Shown here one piece after another: positions 31,601 through 39,675 of a DNA stretch of 39,995 nt (positions are counted from its first letter, which is position 1; each line of letters starts with the position of its first letter). Under the pieces are notes generated by a model that did not search any database, had not been told where the DNA came from, and saw nothing but the letters and a program-made list of their open reading frames with translations. Where the stretch lies: positions 1-39,995 of the forward strand of contig CAMBSN010000018.1 of assembly GCA_945870505.1 (NCBI GenBank), written 5' to 3'. The DNA is from Candidatus Kuenenia stuttgartensis. GTDB taxonomy: Bacteria; Planctomycetota; Planctomycetia; Pirellulales; UBA1268. Both the position numbers and the translations under genes were made by a program.

Positions 31601-33266
31601 CGATTCGCTTCTCGGGTCCGGCCCAGCCGTTGATCTCGTGGCATCCATAGCAGCCGTACTGCCTGATGAGGTGATAGCCCTCGACGAGCTTTGGCGCGGG
31701 TGGCTCGGGGAACTTCTCGCTCGGCTCGAGATCGACCACCTGGTGGTGGCACTTCAGGCAGCTCGACTCCTCGAACCGCTCAGGCAGCATCGGCTGGATC
31801 CAGTGGTGGTTGTTGAACCAGCCATGCTCATCGTGCCACTCGTGGGCCTGTTTGGGCGTGTTGGGCGTGTGCGAAGACCACTTGAAGCTCGTGGCGCTCC
31901 CCTGCCCCTGATGGCAGATCGTGCAGCCGAAGTTCTTCATGGGATGCGGGCTCGAATCGCCCACGAAGAGGTCGAGCCGCGGGTGGCTCGAATAAGGCTG
32001 CGGCACGCCGCGGCGCACCGTGAGCGAGAGGGGCTTGCCCCAGGCGGGCGTGTCGAGAAGCGACGTGACGGCCATCTTGCGAGCCAGCGTCTTGCCGCCG
32101 TCCACCGCCTCGATCACGTCGCCGGGCTGGAGGCCCGCGACCGCCGCCGGCGACTCGGGCACCACCACGCTGACGGTCGGATCATCGGAAGCAAACAGCC
32201 CGTGGGCCGCAAGCCGCAGGCCGTAGGAGGCTTCGAGCCCGTCGTTCCCGTCGCCGGCCGGCGCCTCCGGCTTCGCCGCAGGCGTCGCGAGCGCCACCGT
32301 CATGGTGGACGCCTCGGGATACCCGGGCTCGGTCGGCGCTCCAGCCATCGACTTGTCCATCCCGCGGTGGCAGGTCGTGCAACGGTCGAAGCGGGCGACG
32401 TCTCGGAAGTTGTTGTTGAGGGTGAGCTGCGGCAGCCAGATCTGATCGACCCTGATCGGGCTGTTGAAGGCTTCGAGCACCGGGAGTTCGAGCAGACTCT
32501 TTCCAGCATTCGGCTGCCGCATGGCGAGCGTCTTCTGGAGTTGCACAAGCTTGGCGCGATGGTCGGCCAAGGCCTTGGCCGCTTCATCCTCGCCCTTGGT
32601 CATCTGCCCCAGCAGAGCGTCGAGTTTCTTGCGGTGGGTGTTGGCATCCTGAAACGCCAGGCTCGCGGCAGCCACCTCCTGACGCTTGGAGTCGGCGAGC
32701 ACGAGCAGCGAGGCCTGGCGATCGGCCGGGGCTTCTTCGGCCACGGCGAGCTCGTAGTCGGCGCGGTTCTTGTCGAGCTCGGCCCGCCGCAGTTTCAGCG
32801 CGCCGGCCAGGTTGTCTTCGCGAAACTTCGTTCGCTTGACGATGTCGCGAAGCCGGGCCAGGAGGTCGCCGCGAACCACCAGCCGCTGCTCCGGGTCCTG
32901 CTGGGACTTCAGCTGGTCGATGTCGAGTTCCGCCCGATCGGCTGCCTGGGCGTCCTCGGTCACCGTCCGGACCTGCGTGATGAACGCCTGGGCCACGTCG
33001 CCGTCAAGATCAGCTCGCCGCGCGTCGCCGAGGGCCGCCTCGAGTTCGTCTCGCCGGGCCTCGTAGGACTTGGAATCCTGCTCGTCAATCCGCGCCTGCG
33101 CGTTCCAGGTCTCGAGTTCGCGGAACTCGCGGGCGTACTGCTTCCACGGACGGTTGTGATCGCCCGTCAACACGAACACGGTCGCCGCCAGGAGCGCCAC
33201 GGCGGTCGCCGCGAACACCACGTGCAGGAGTTTGAGGTTCCACCAGGTCTGTTCTGTTGCGGGCAT
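28695..33266 (-). CDS. Octaheme c-type cytochrome with N-terminal TM, coiled-coil region and PDZ-like domain
   Basis: Eight CXXCH motifs: CTTCH, CTICH, CLKCH, CYGCH, CLACH, CYSCH, CGGCH, CVKCH; PDZ-like VVVPESPAAVAGLQPGDVIEAVDGGKTLARKM. Confidence 0.92.
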   Translation of the reverse strand: MPATEQTWWNLKLLHVVFAATAVALLAATVFVLTGDHNRPWKQYAREFRELETWNAQARIDEQDSKSYEARRDELEAALGDARRADLDGDVAQAFITQVRTVTEDAQAADRAELDIDQLKSQQDPEQRLVVRGDLLARLRDIVKRTKFREDNLAGALKLRRAELDKNRADYELAVAEEAPADRQASLLVLADSKRQEVAAASLAFQDANTHRKKLDALLGQMTKGEDEAAKALADHRAKLVQLQKTLAMRQPNAGKSLLELPVLEAFNSPIRVDQIWLPQLTLNNNFRDVARFDRCTTCHRGMDKSMAGAPTEPGYPEASTMTVALATPAAKPEAPAGDGNDGLEASYGLRLAAHGLFASDDPTVSVVVPESPAAVAGLQPGDVIEAVDGGKTLARKMAVTSLLDTPAWGKPLSLTVRRGVPQPYSSHPRLDLFVGDSSPHPMKNFGCTICHQGQGSATSFKWSSHTPNTPKQAHEWHDEHGWFNNHHWIQPMLPERFEESSCLKCHHQVVDLEPSEKFPEPPAPKLVEGYHLIRQYGCYGCHEINGWAGPEKRIGPDMRLESNYHEVAEALATDPGLKDMGETVARWVTDVRSGPDSHESRVRLREALDRDAAAGADAKLSGRSHQLATVLKDPETPGTLPKVGPSLRHVASKVGFDWLYSWLRNPQEFRPSTKMPRFFGLWSHLEGKQLEESKRYEPLEIRSMVHYLTTSSAPFDYVKPFDGVTATADAARGRKVVQLRGCLACHQHDDFPEATSMHGPNLSRIGGKAASLPQGKQWLYSWLREPSRYHPKTIMPNVLLEPVTLADGSVSDPAADATEYLMGSGGDWKPAADWQVETLDGETSFPMASAGSLSAEERKALDELALMYLKERFTVVRAEQVLAAGVSDAAGIQGDEQMLVGLDGAERDRLLLTYVGKKTINKLACYSCHDIPGFEDSKPAGAALADWGRKDPSRIAFEQVSHLVTRQLAGGHGHGHHASGGHGQHGGAEPTAEDGSLAPDLAYKATHTEAHVDPESLDPSIGYFLEKLLGHEREGFLWQKLRAPRSYDYKKAENKTYNERYRMPQFPFNEDQREAVMTFVLGLVAEPPAPQYVHQPAPREQARLDGLVVAEQYNCGGCHQLRMDRWDIRYKPESLGEPPAFADYPFLSPHFTPDQVAVSLTTDRQGRRKAILVGMPTLDPETGKPQLVDEDGVPIEEGDAESVVHRPFALWQDALVDGAPRIVGGQNLIVPQDALAAGHHYPGWGGDLAKLLFPVVIADEKQVNPNVKPDDAWGWLPPPLVGEGKKVQSAWLHKFLLNPHPIRPPAVLRMPKFNFDSAKAAALVNYFASVDGAEYPYVYDPRLDESSVAAAEQAHPGHLDGALKIVTNNNYCVKCHLVGDYAPAGSVKALAPQLQRVHERLRPDYVHGWIANPKRFLPYTGMPVNIPYNQPVSQDLYQGTSEQQVDALTDLLMQFDAFAKRNMSLEAFLRQQPPAAPAGQSAQPAAEQPTAGQPRAASGSASAAESAPLSSTRSPSAAASLN

Positions 33267-33352
33267 AGGAGTATTCGTCGTCGAGGCGACCGTGCAGCGT
33301 GTTGGGCGATGAGCACCGTGCTGGCTGGCGCGATTGGCGCCGCCAGCCATCT

Positions 33353-34678
33353 TCAAAAGTTCAGCGAGATCTCGGGGATGCTGATGATGTATTTCAGGTT
33401 CAAGGTCCAGCGAAGGATCATTTTGATGGGCAGCGTGAGCATGAGCAGCATCAGGTTCGCCATCACCATGTAGCGGACGAACCCAAGTTTGGCGAAGAAC
33501 CCGCGAAAGATCGTCACCGCCAGAAGCGGCGGTAGCAGGAGCAGGTAAGCGCCCATGACGAGCAACCCGGGAGCTTCCCGGAGAAGCACGTAGCCCGCCT
33601 GGACCAGCCCACTCGCGCCGGCCGGTGCCTTGGGCAGGGGCTGGTCGAGCAGGTTCACCCAGAACATCTGCGGCAGGTCAACGTTGTTGAGCACCTCGAC
33701 CTTGTAGGGCGTCCAATACTCGAACGGCCCGAAAAAGTTCCAGTTGGGACCACGGAGGAACGTTCCCAGGATGATCAGCGTGATCCAGAGCACGAAGAAG
33801 CCGAACTGGTAGGTCAGATAGCTAAACTTTCGCTCTTCGATCGAGTAGTAGCCATTACCGTTCTTGTTGAAGTCGAGGTAGGGCATCGCCATCAGGCCGA
33901 AGACGACAAGGCTCGGCAGCACCACGCCCGCATACCAGGGGTCGAAGTAGACGAGCATCTCCTGAAGCCCGAGGAAGTACCACGGGGCCTTCGATGGGTT
34001 TGGCGTCTTCACGCTGCTGGCCGGTTCCTCGAGCGGCGCTGGCAGGAAGATCGCCCAAACCAGCAGGAACGCCATCACGGCCACCATGCAGATCAGTTCG
34101 GTGTAGACAAGGTCGGGCCAGACGAGCACCTTCTCGTCGTTCTCTTTCTCAACCGTCGGTAGGCCGCGGGCGATCCGGTCGTCGTTGACGACGGCCTGCT
34201 TGGTGGCGAGCCAGGTGAAGAAGGCGAGCAGGAAGACGAGGCCCACGATCGGCACGTTGTCGGGCTTCATCACAATCGCGGCAAAGTTCTCGTCGGCCAT
34301 CGACAGGCCCATGAGCACGAGCATCGCATTGAGGATGCCCCAGGCCACCATCGGCTTGACGAAGAAACTGCGAAACACGAACAGCACCGTGAGCAGCGCG
34401 AACGTGCCGAGGGTGTAGAGCATGGGTCCGGAGAGACGATTGACGAGGCTGCGGACCGAGGCGGGCAGCGCCGGCACCATCCCGGGGGAGGCCGAGAGGG
34501 CGAGGCTCGCGAGCACCATCATCGCGATCGCCAGAGCCGTCCAGACCATTGCCCAGCCCAGCTGTCCCTTCTTCCGCCAGAGGATCAGCGCGGCGATCCC
34601 GTTCATGATCGCGATGCAGGAGTAGTAGCCGCCTAGAAAGCCGGCGACGTCCTGAAGGAAAAAGCCATTGGAATGCAT
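33353..34678 (-). CDS. Cytochrome b C-terminal half (subunit IV-like) with extra N-terminal TM domain
   Basis: TPNPSKAPWYFLGLQEMLVYFDPWYAGVVLPSLVVFGLMAMPYLD; 441 aa, many TM helices. Confidence 0.88.
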   Translation of the reverse strand: MHSNGFFLQDVAGFLGGYYSCIAIMNGIAALILWRKKGQLGWAMVWTALAIAMMVLASLALSASPGMVPALPASVRSLVNRLSGPMLYTLGTFALLTVLFVFRSFFVKPMVAWGILNAMLVLMGLSMADENFAAIVMKPDNVPIVGLVFLLAFFTWLATKQAVVNDDRIARGLPTVEKENDEKVLVWPDLVYTELICMVAVMAFLLVWAIFLPAPLEEPASSVKTPNPSKAPWYFLGLQEMLVYFDPWYAGVVLPSLVVFGLMAMPYLDFNKNGNGYYSIEERKFSYLTYQFGFFVLWITLIILGTFLRGPNWNFFGPFEYWTPYKVEVLNNVDLPQMFWVNLLDQPLPKAPAGASGLVQAGYVLLREAPGLLVMGAYLLLLPPLLAVTIFRGFFAKLGFVRYMVMANLMLLMLTLPIKMILRWTLNLKYIISIPEISLNF

Positions 34679-34688
34679 GTCTGTGTCG

Positions 34689-35462
34689 TCACAGCGGCCC
34701 GCTGATGCCGCCGTCCTTTCGCACGCGCCAGAAGTGGATCGCCAGAAGCAGCGCCACCGCGAGCGGGATCGCGATGCAGTGGAGCACGTAGAACCGGTTG
34801 AGCGTTTCCTCGCCGACGAACCGGGCGCCGAGGAGGCCAAAGCGGGCGTCCGAGGCATCGGTGATCATGTCGATTCCGCCCACCGTGAGGAGTTGCTGCC
34901 CCGGGCCTTCGTAGCCGAGGAAGGGGGTGGCACGGGCCATGTTCGAACCCACCGTGATGGCCCAGATCGCCAGCTGGTCCCACGGCAGGAGGTAGCCGGT
35001 GAACGAGAGCAGGAGCGTGAGCAGCAGGAGGATCACGCCGATCACCCAGTTGAACTCGCGTGGCGGCTTGTAGCTTCCAGTGAGGAACACCCGGTACATG
35101 TGGAGCCAGGTGGTGATCACCATCGCGTGCGCCCCCCAGCGATGGAGTTCGCGAAGGATGCCGAGGCTCGTCACGTCGCGGAGGGCGAGGATGTCGTTGT
35201 AGGCCCATTCGAGCGTGGGCCGGTAGTAGAACATCAAGAGCACGCCCGTGACCGTCTCCACCAGAAACAGGAAGAAGGTCACACCGCCCATGCACCACGT
35301 GAACGACAGGGCGATGCCCTGCTTCTTGATCGAAACCGGGTGAAGGTGGAGGAAGAAGTTGGTGAGCATCACCACGATCCGGTTGCGCCGATCGAGCGGC
35401 ATCGGATGGCGGAAGATGCTCTTCCAGATCTGAGAGTTGCGGATGGTCTCGCCGATGGCCAT
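34689..35462 (-). CDS. Cytochrome b N-terminal half, b6-type
   Basis: [33 protein letters not shown] (H-x13-H) and [18 protein letters not shown] (H-x14-H); [13 protein letters not shown]. Confidence 0.94.
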   Translation of the reverse strand: MAIGETIRNSQIWKSIFRHPMPLDRRNRIVVMLTNFFLHLHPVSIKKQGIALSFTWCMGGVTFFLFLVETVTGVLLMFYYRPTLEWAYNDILALRDVTSLGILRELHRWGAHAMVITTWLHMYRVFLTGSYKPPREFNWVIGVILLLLTLLLSFTGYLLPWDQLAIWAITVGSNMARATPFLGYEGPGQQLLTVGGIDMITDASDARFGLLGARFVGEETLNRFYVLHCIAIPLAVALLLAIHFWRVRKDGGISGPL

Positions 35463-35483
35463 GGTCTGCTCGCGGTCCCTTCG

Positions 35484-36548
35484 TCAGACGGTCACGTATG
35501 AATCGGGGTCGGCCCACTGGCCGAGCTCTTCCTGGAACGTCTTGCTCTTGTCGATCTCGAGTTGCCCGTCGTCGGCGACGCGGATCGAATATCGCTCGAG
35601 CGGACGAGGCGCCGGCCCCTCGAAGTTGACGCCGTCCTTGTAGAAGCCGCTCCCGTGGCAGGGGCACTTGAACTTCTGCTCGGCCTCGAGCCAGCTGGGC
35701 GTGCAGCCAAGATGGGTGCAGACGGTTTTGAGGGCGTAGATCTGCTGCAGGCCCTGAAAGTCGCCGTTGACGACCCAGACGCCGTACTGCGGGACGTACT
35801 TCGTCTCCACCTTGCCCGATGGGAAGGCATCCTTGAAGCCGACCTTGAACTTGCTCGGCGGCTCAGCGAGCACGTTCGGAAACAGGAACCGAGCCAGGCC
35901 GAGCGAAAACAGGCCGCCGGTCACCGCGAGGGCGGAGAAGCCAACAGCCATCGCCGACCCTAGGGCGATCTGAAGGAAGCCACGGCGGTCTTCGGCGTCC
36001 TCTCCCTTCTTGGCGGGCTTCAGGGGCTTGGAAGGAAGCGTGGCCACCGTCCGCGACGGCGCGGCCTTCTCCTCAACAGGCTTCGCCTCGCGGGGCTTCG
36101 GTGCCGGACGCGATGGGGCGTCGGCCTTGCTCATCGGCCCCGGCTTCGCCCCGGCGCGGGCGGCGGCCAGAATGCTGGCGGTATCGCGTTGCACGCCGGT
36201 CTTCGCTGCCCCGGCGGCAGCGATGGGCTTCGCAGTTGGCTTGGCCGCAGCGGATTTGGCGGCGGGAGCAGTTGCCGGCTTGGCGGCGGGTTTGGCGGCC
36301 GGGGCCTCACCGGCCTCTTTTTTCGCCCTGGCCATGGCCATGATGTCTGCCACGCTCGGCCGGGCGCCGCCTGCGGCCGGCTTCAGCTTCCCGGCGGTCG
36401 CCTTTTCCGCGGTTTCCTCAGCGGCCGGTTGGGCGGCCTCCGGTTCCGCGGCCGGTGTTGGAGCCACAGACGCTGCCCCACCCTTGCCGTCCGACGACCG
36501 GGCAGCCGCGAGAATCTCAGCCACCGACATCTTCTTCTTGTCTGCCAT
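35484..36548 (-). CDS. Rieske 2Fe-2S protein with ~185-aa N-terminal extension and Tat-like signal
   Basis: CTHLGC and CPCHGSGF; DRRGFLQIALGSAMAVGFSALAV Tat-like TM anchor; Ala/Pro/Lys-rich N-terminus. Confidence 0.93.
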   Translation of the reverse strand: MADKKKMSVAEILAAARSSDGKGGAASVAPTPAAEPEAAQPAAEETAEKATAGKLKPAAGGARPSVADIMAMARAKKEAGEAPAAKPAAKPATAPAAKSAAAKPTAKPIAAAGAAKTGVQRDTASILAAARAGAKPGPMSKADAPSRPAPKPREAKPVEEKAAPSRTVATLPSKPLKPAKKGEDAEDRRGFLQIALGSAMAVGFSALAVTGGLFSLGLARFLFPNVLAEPPSKFKVGFKDAFPSGKVETKYVPQYGVWVVNGDFQGLQQIYALKTVCTHLGCTPSWLEAEQKFKCPCHGSGFYKDGVNFEGPAPRPLERYSIRVADDGQLEIDKSKTFQEELGQWADPDSYVTV

Positions 36549-36649
36549 AGGAGGCGCCTCGGCGCGGCACCGCCCTCGGTCAGCGGGGCCAAAACACCGC
36601 CGACGGGACGCGGGACCACGTAAAAAGCATGTTTCGGCCGCGTTTGCGC

Positions 36650-36675
36650 GAGTTCGTGAAGTTTTTCACGAACTC
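36650..36675. promoter_or_regulatory. Perfect 11-bp inverted repeat, candidate operator or 5'UTR hairpin
   Basis: gagttcgtgaa-gttt-ttcacgaactc in the divergent intergenic region between the Rieske gene and purD. Confidence 0.5.
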
Positions 36676-36919
36676 CATTTAACTGTATCGGCAGGCCCGG
36701 TACTGTCAACTTCGGCTTTCACCAAAGTACCCCCCTGAAAGTGCTGCTCTCTCGATTCGGCGGCGGCGAAAGCCCTCTCCAGTCCCCCTAGAAGTCCACA
36801 CGGCCACCGACGCGGAGTGACCCGAGGGTTCGCACGGCCACTAAGTTCGGTACAACCACGCTCCCGCGCTGGACGAAAAAGTTCCGACCGCAACAGCCTG
36901 CCGCCCAAGGAGCCCGACC

Positions 36920-38254
36920 GTGCCCCCATCCCGCCGCGTTCTCGTTGTGGGCAGTGGCGGACGCGAACACGCGCTGGTCTGGAAACTCATCCAGGATGGG
37001 GCCGAAGTGCTGGTGGCGCCCGGGAACGCAGGCACGGCTTCGATCGCGGAAAATGTGCCCATCGCCGCCACGGATATTCCGGGGTTGCTCGACGTCGCCC
37101 GCCGCCGCGGCGTGGACCTCACCGTGGTCGGCCCAGAGGTGCCGCTCGTGGCGGGGATCGTTGATGAGTTCACCGCCGCCGGCCTGCGGATCTTCGGCCC
37201 CACGAAGCGGGCCGCCCAGATCGAGGGCAGCAAGTCGTTCTGCAAGCAGATCCTCCACCGTGGCGATGTGCCGACCGCCATGTTCCGGGAGTTTCGCACG
37301 CCCGCGCAGGCCCGGGAATACATCGAGGTCCGCGAGGACATCCCGGTGGTGGTGAAGGCCGACGGCCTCGCGGCAGGCAAGGGCGTGTTCGTGTGCGACG
37401 ACCGCGCCGCCGCTCTCGCGGCCATCGAAGCCTTGGCAGCCGATCCGCTCCTGGCCGCCGCGTCGGGCAACATCCTCATCGAGGAGCGGCTCGATGGCAT
37501 CGAGGTGAGCGTGCTGGCGATCACCGACGGCCGCACGATCGTCACGCTCCCACCGCTTCAGGACCACAAGGCCGCGCACGACGACGACGCGGGCCCGAAC
37601 ACCGGCGGCATGGGAGCCTACTGCCCCACGCCGTTTGTCGACGAGCCGCTCCTCGCCGAGATCGAGGCGCGGATTCTTGTGCCCACCGTGCACGCGATGC
37701 GGCGGGCGAAGGTGCCCTTCCAGGGAGTTCTCTATGCGGGGCTGATGCTCACCGCGCAGGGCCCGAAGGTGCTTGAGTTCAACGCCCGGTTTGGCGACCC
37801 CGAATGCGAACCGCTGCTCCTGCGAATGGAATCGAGCCTGCTCGAACTTCTCGACGCCACGGTCGATCGCACGCTCGAAACCTGCCAGCCCCCGCGATGG
37901 CGTGACGGGGCGGCGGTGAGCGTGGTGATGGCGAGCGAGGGCTACCCTGGCCCCGTCTCCAAGGGCCAGCCGATCCGCGGGCTCGAGGCCGCGGGCCGTC
38001 TTCCCAACGTGCAGGTGTTTCATGCGGCCACGCGCCTGGCAGACGGCGCGGTCGTCGCCGATGGTGGTCGCGTGCTTGCCGTGACGGCCCTCGGCTCGTC
38101 GCTCGCTCGAGCCAAACTCCAGGCCTACACCGCTGTCAAAGAGATTCGCTGGGCCGGCGCCTGGTGCCGCAAGGACATCAGCGACAAGGGCCTGCGGCGT
38201 GAACGAGAACTCCTCGCGGCCGAAGTCGCGAGCGAGGAGCCGGCGGCCTCATGA
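36920..38254 (+). CDS. purD: Phosphoribosylamine-glycine ligase
   Basis: RVLVVGSGGREHALVWKL; VVKADGLAAGKGV; AGPNTGGMGAYCPTP; EFNARFGDPECEPLLLRM. Confidence 0.97.
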   Translation: MPPSRRVLVVGSGGREHALVWKLIQDGAEVLVAPGNAGTASIAENVPIAATDIPGLLDVARRRGVDLTVVGPEVPLVAGIVDEFTAAGLRIFGPTKRAAQIEGSKSFCKQILHRGDVPTAMFREFRTPAQAREYIEVREDIPVVVKADGLAAGKGVFVCDDRAAALAAIEALAADPLLAAASGNILIEERLDGIEVSVLAITDGRTIVTLPPLQDHKAAHDDDAGPNTGGMGAYCPTPFVDEPLLAEIEARILVPTVHAMRRAKVPFQGVLYAGLMLTAQGPKVLEFNARFGDPECEPLLLRMESSLLELLDATVDRTLETCQPPRWRDGAAVSVVMASEGYPGPVSKGQPIRGLEAAGRLPNVQVFHAATRLADGAVVADGGRVLAVTALGSSLARAKLQAYTAVKEIRWAGAWCRKDISDKGLRRERELLAAEVASEEPAAS

Positions 38255-39261
38255 AGCTCCGCGTTGGCATCGTCGGGCTGGGTGATCAGTGGGAGGGCCG
38301 CCACCTTCCCGCCCTGAGGATGCTGGCCGACCGGTTCGAGGTACGGGGCGTCTGCGAGCAGGTGTCGCATCGCGCGGAGCGGGCCGCGAAAGAACTCGCC
38401 TCCGCCGCCGTCGATGGCTTTCGGGCACTCGCCGCCCGCGACGACATCGACGCGATCCTGTTCCTCGCCGACCAGTGGTTTGGCGCCACGCCGATCCTCG
38501 CCGCCTGCGACCACGGCAAGGCGGTCTACTCGGCGATCTCGTTCCCGCTCGACCCCGCCGAGGCCGAGGTGCTCGGGCGGCGCGTCGAGGAGTCGGGCAT
38601 CGCCTTCATGGCTGAACTGCCGCGGCGGCATGCCGCCGCCACGGTGCGGCTCAAGGAACTCATCGCCACCCGGCTCGGATCTCCGCGGATGCTCTTCTGC
38701 CACCGCCGCGTGCCACTCTCGGCGGCCTCCGGCCCCGCCCCGGCGAGAGACCGCGCCAGCGAGGCCCGGCATCTGATGGAACTCGTCGACTGGTGCAACT
38801 ACGTGGCCGGCGTCGCACCCACGAGCGTGGTCGCCGTGCGGCACGCGGAGACGGTTGGCGCCGAGGCCGACGACTACCGGATGATGAGCCTCGACTTCTC
38901 GGCCACCGGCCGGACCGGCGACGGTCCTCTCGCCCAGATCAGCTGCGGCTACTACATGCCGCGGGCCTGGGAGGAGGCGGTCGGCTTTCGGCCGCCGCCG
39001 GGCCTGCAGGTGGTCTGCGAGCGCGGGATCGCCTTCGTGGATCTTCCGCAGACGCTCGTCTGGTTCGACGACGCGGGCCGCCACCAGGAGTCGCTGGAGA
39101 GCGAGCGGCCGGTGGGCGAGCGGATGCTCGGCCAGTTCCATCGGATGGTGACGAGCCTTGTCCGCCAGACGAGCGGCCTCGACGACACGCTCCTTGCGAT
39201 GCGGATCGTGGAGGCCGCCGACAAGAGCGTCGCCGACGGCATCCGCGTGCGGCTGGGCTGA
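38251..39261 (+). CDS. Gfo/Idh/MocA family oxidoreductase-like protein
   Basis: MKLRVGIVGLGDQWEGRHLPALRMLADRFEVRGVCEQV; ALAARDDIDAILFLADQWF; GKAVYSAISFPLDPAEAE. Confidence 0.8.
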   Translation: MKLRVGIVGLGDQWEGRHLPALRMLADRFEVRGVCEQVSHRAERAAKELASAAVDGFRALAARDDIDAILFLADQWFGATPILAACDHGKAVYSAISFPLDPAEAEVLGRRVEESGIAFMAELPRRHAAATVRLKELIATRLGSPRMLFCHRRVPLSAASGPAPARDRASEARHLMELVDWCNYVAGVAPTSVVAVRHAETVGAEADDYRMMSLDFSATGRTGDGPLAQISCGYYMPRAWEEAVGFRPPPGLQVVCERGIAFVDLPQTLVWFDDAGRHQESLESERPVGERMLGQFHRMVTSLVRQTSGLDDTLLAMRIVEAADKSVADGIRVRLG

Positions 39262-39286
39262 GCAGTGCCCCCGTCCGCCTAGAAAG

Positions 39287-39362
39287 CCGACCGGCCGTAA
39301 GGCCGCGGGCGTCCCCCACGCTGGGGCTCGTGTTCAAACCGACCGGCCGTAAGGCCGCGGGC
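39287..39362. repeat. Two direct copies of REP-like unit
   Basis: ccgaccggccgtaaggccgcgggc at 39287-39310 and 39339-39362, identical to 6291-6314. Confidence 0.75.
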
Positions 39363-39381
39363 TCCTGCCGATGCGCCGCTC

Positions 39382-39540
39382 GGGGATGCCCACGCCCCGT
39401 CGCCGGACGTTCACTCCGTCCATCCTGGCCTCCGCTCACTCGATGCTGCCTACGCTCCGGCATCCATGCCTCCGCCGACCAATCCGCCTGCGGCGGATCG
39501 GTGCCCGAGCAACGCCGGCTCCCGGGGCATGGGCATCCCC
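39382..39540. repeat. Structured intergenic element, copy 2 (arms 39382-39406 and 39515-39540)
   Basis: Terminal arms pair; long similarity to 13970-14099. Confidence 0.7.
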
Positions 39541-39569
39541 TCGCTTCATCACTTCATCGCTTCCCCGTA

Positions 39570-39629
39570 GCACAGGTTTTCAACCTGTGCCTGTCCGGTG
39601 CGTTCCCAGAGCAATCGCTTTTCAGCGAT
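39570..39629. repeat. Two consecutive perfect hairpins
   Basis: gcacaggtt-ttc-aacctgtgc (39570-39590) and atcgct-tttc-agcgat (39614-39629). Confidence 0.65.
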
Positions 39630-39675
39630 GAACGCCCGACGTTTCTAGGCTCACAAATACCCGCTGCCGCCCGCC

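Noticed and set aside
31470-33473. 667-aa plus-strand ORF
   Set aside because: Antisense to the octaheme cytochrome; no domain signal.
36650-36675. Palindrome as a rho-independent terminator
   Set aside because: No T-run on either strand and it lies between divergent genes; kept instead as an operator/UTR candidate.
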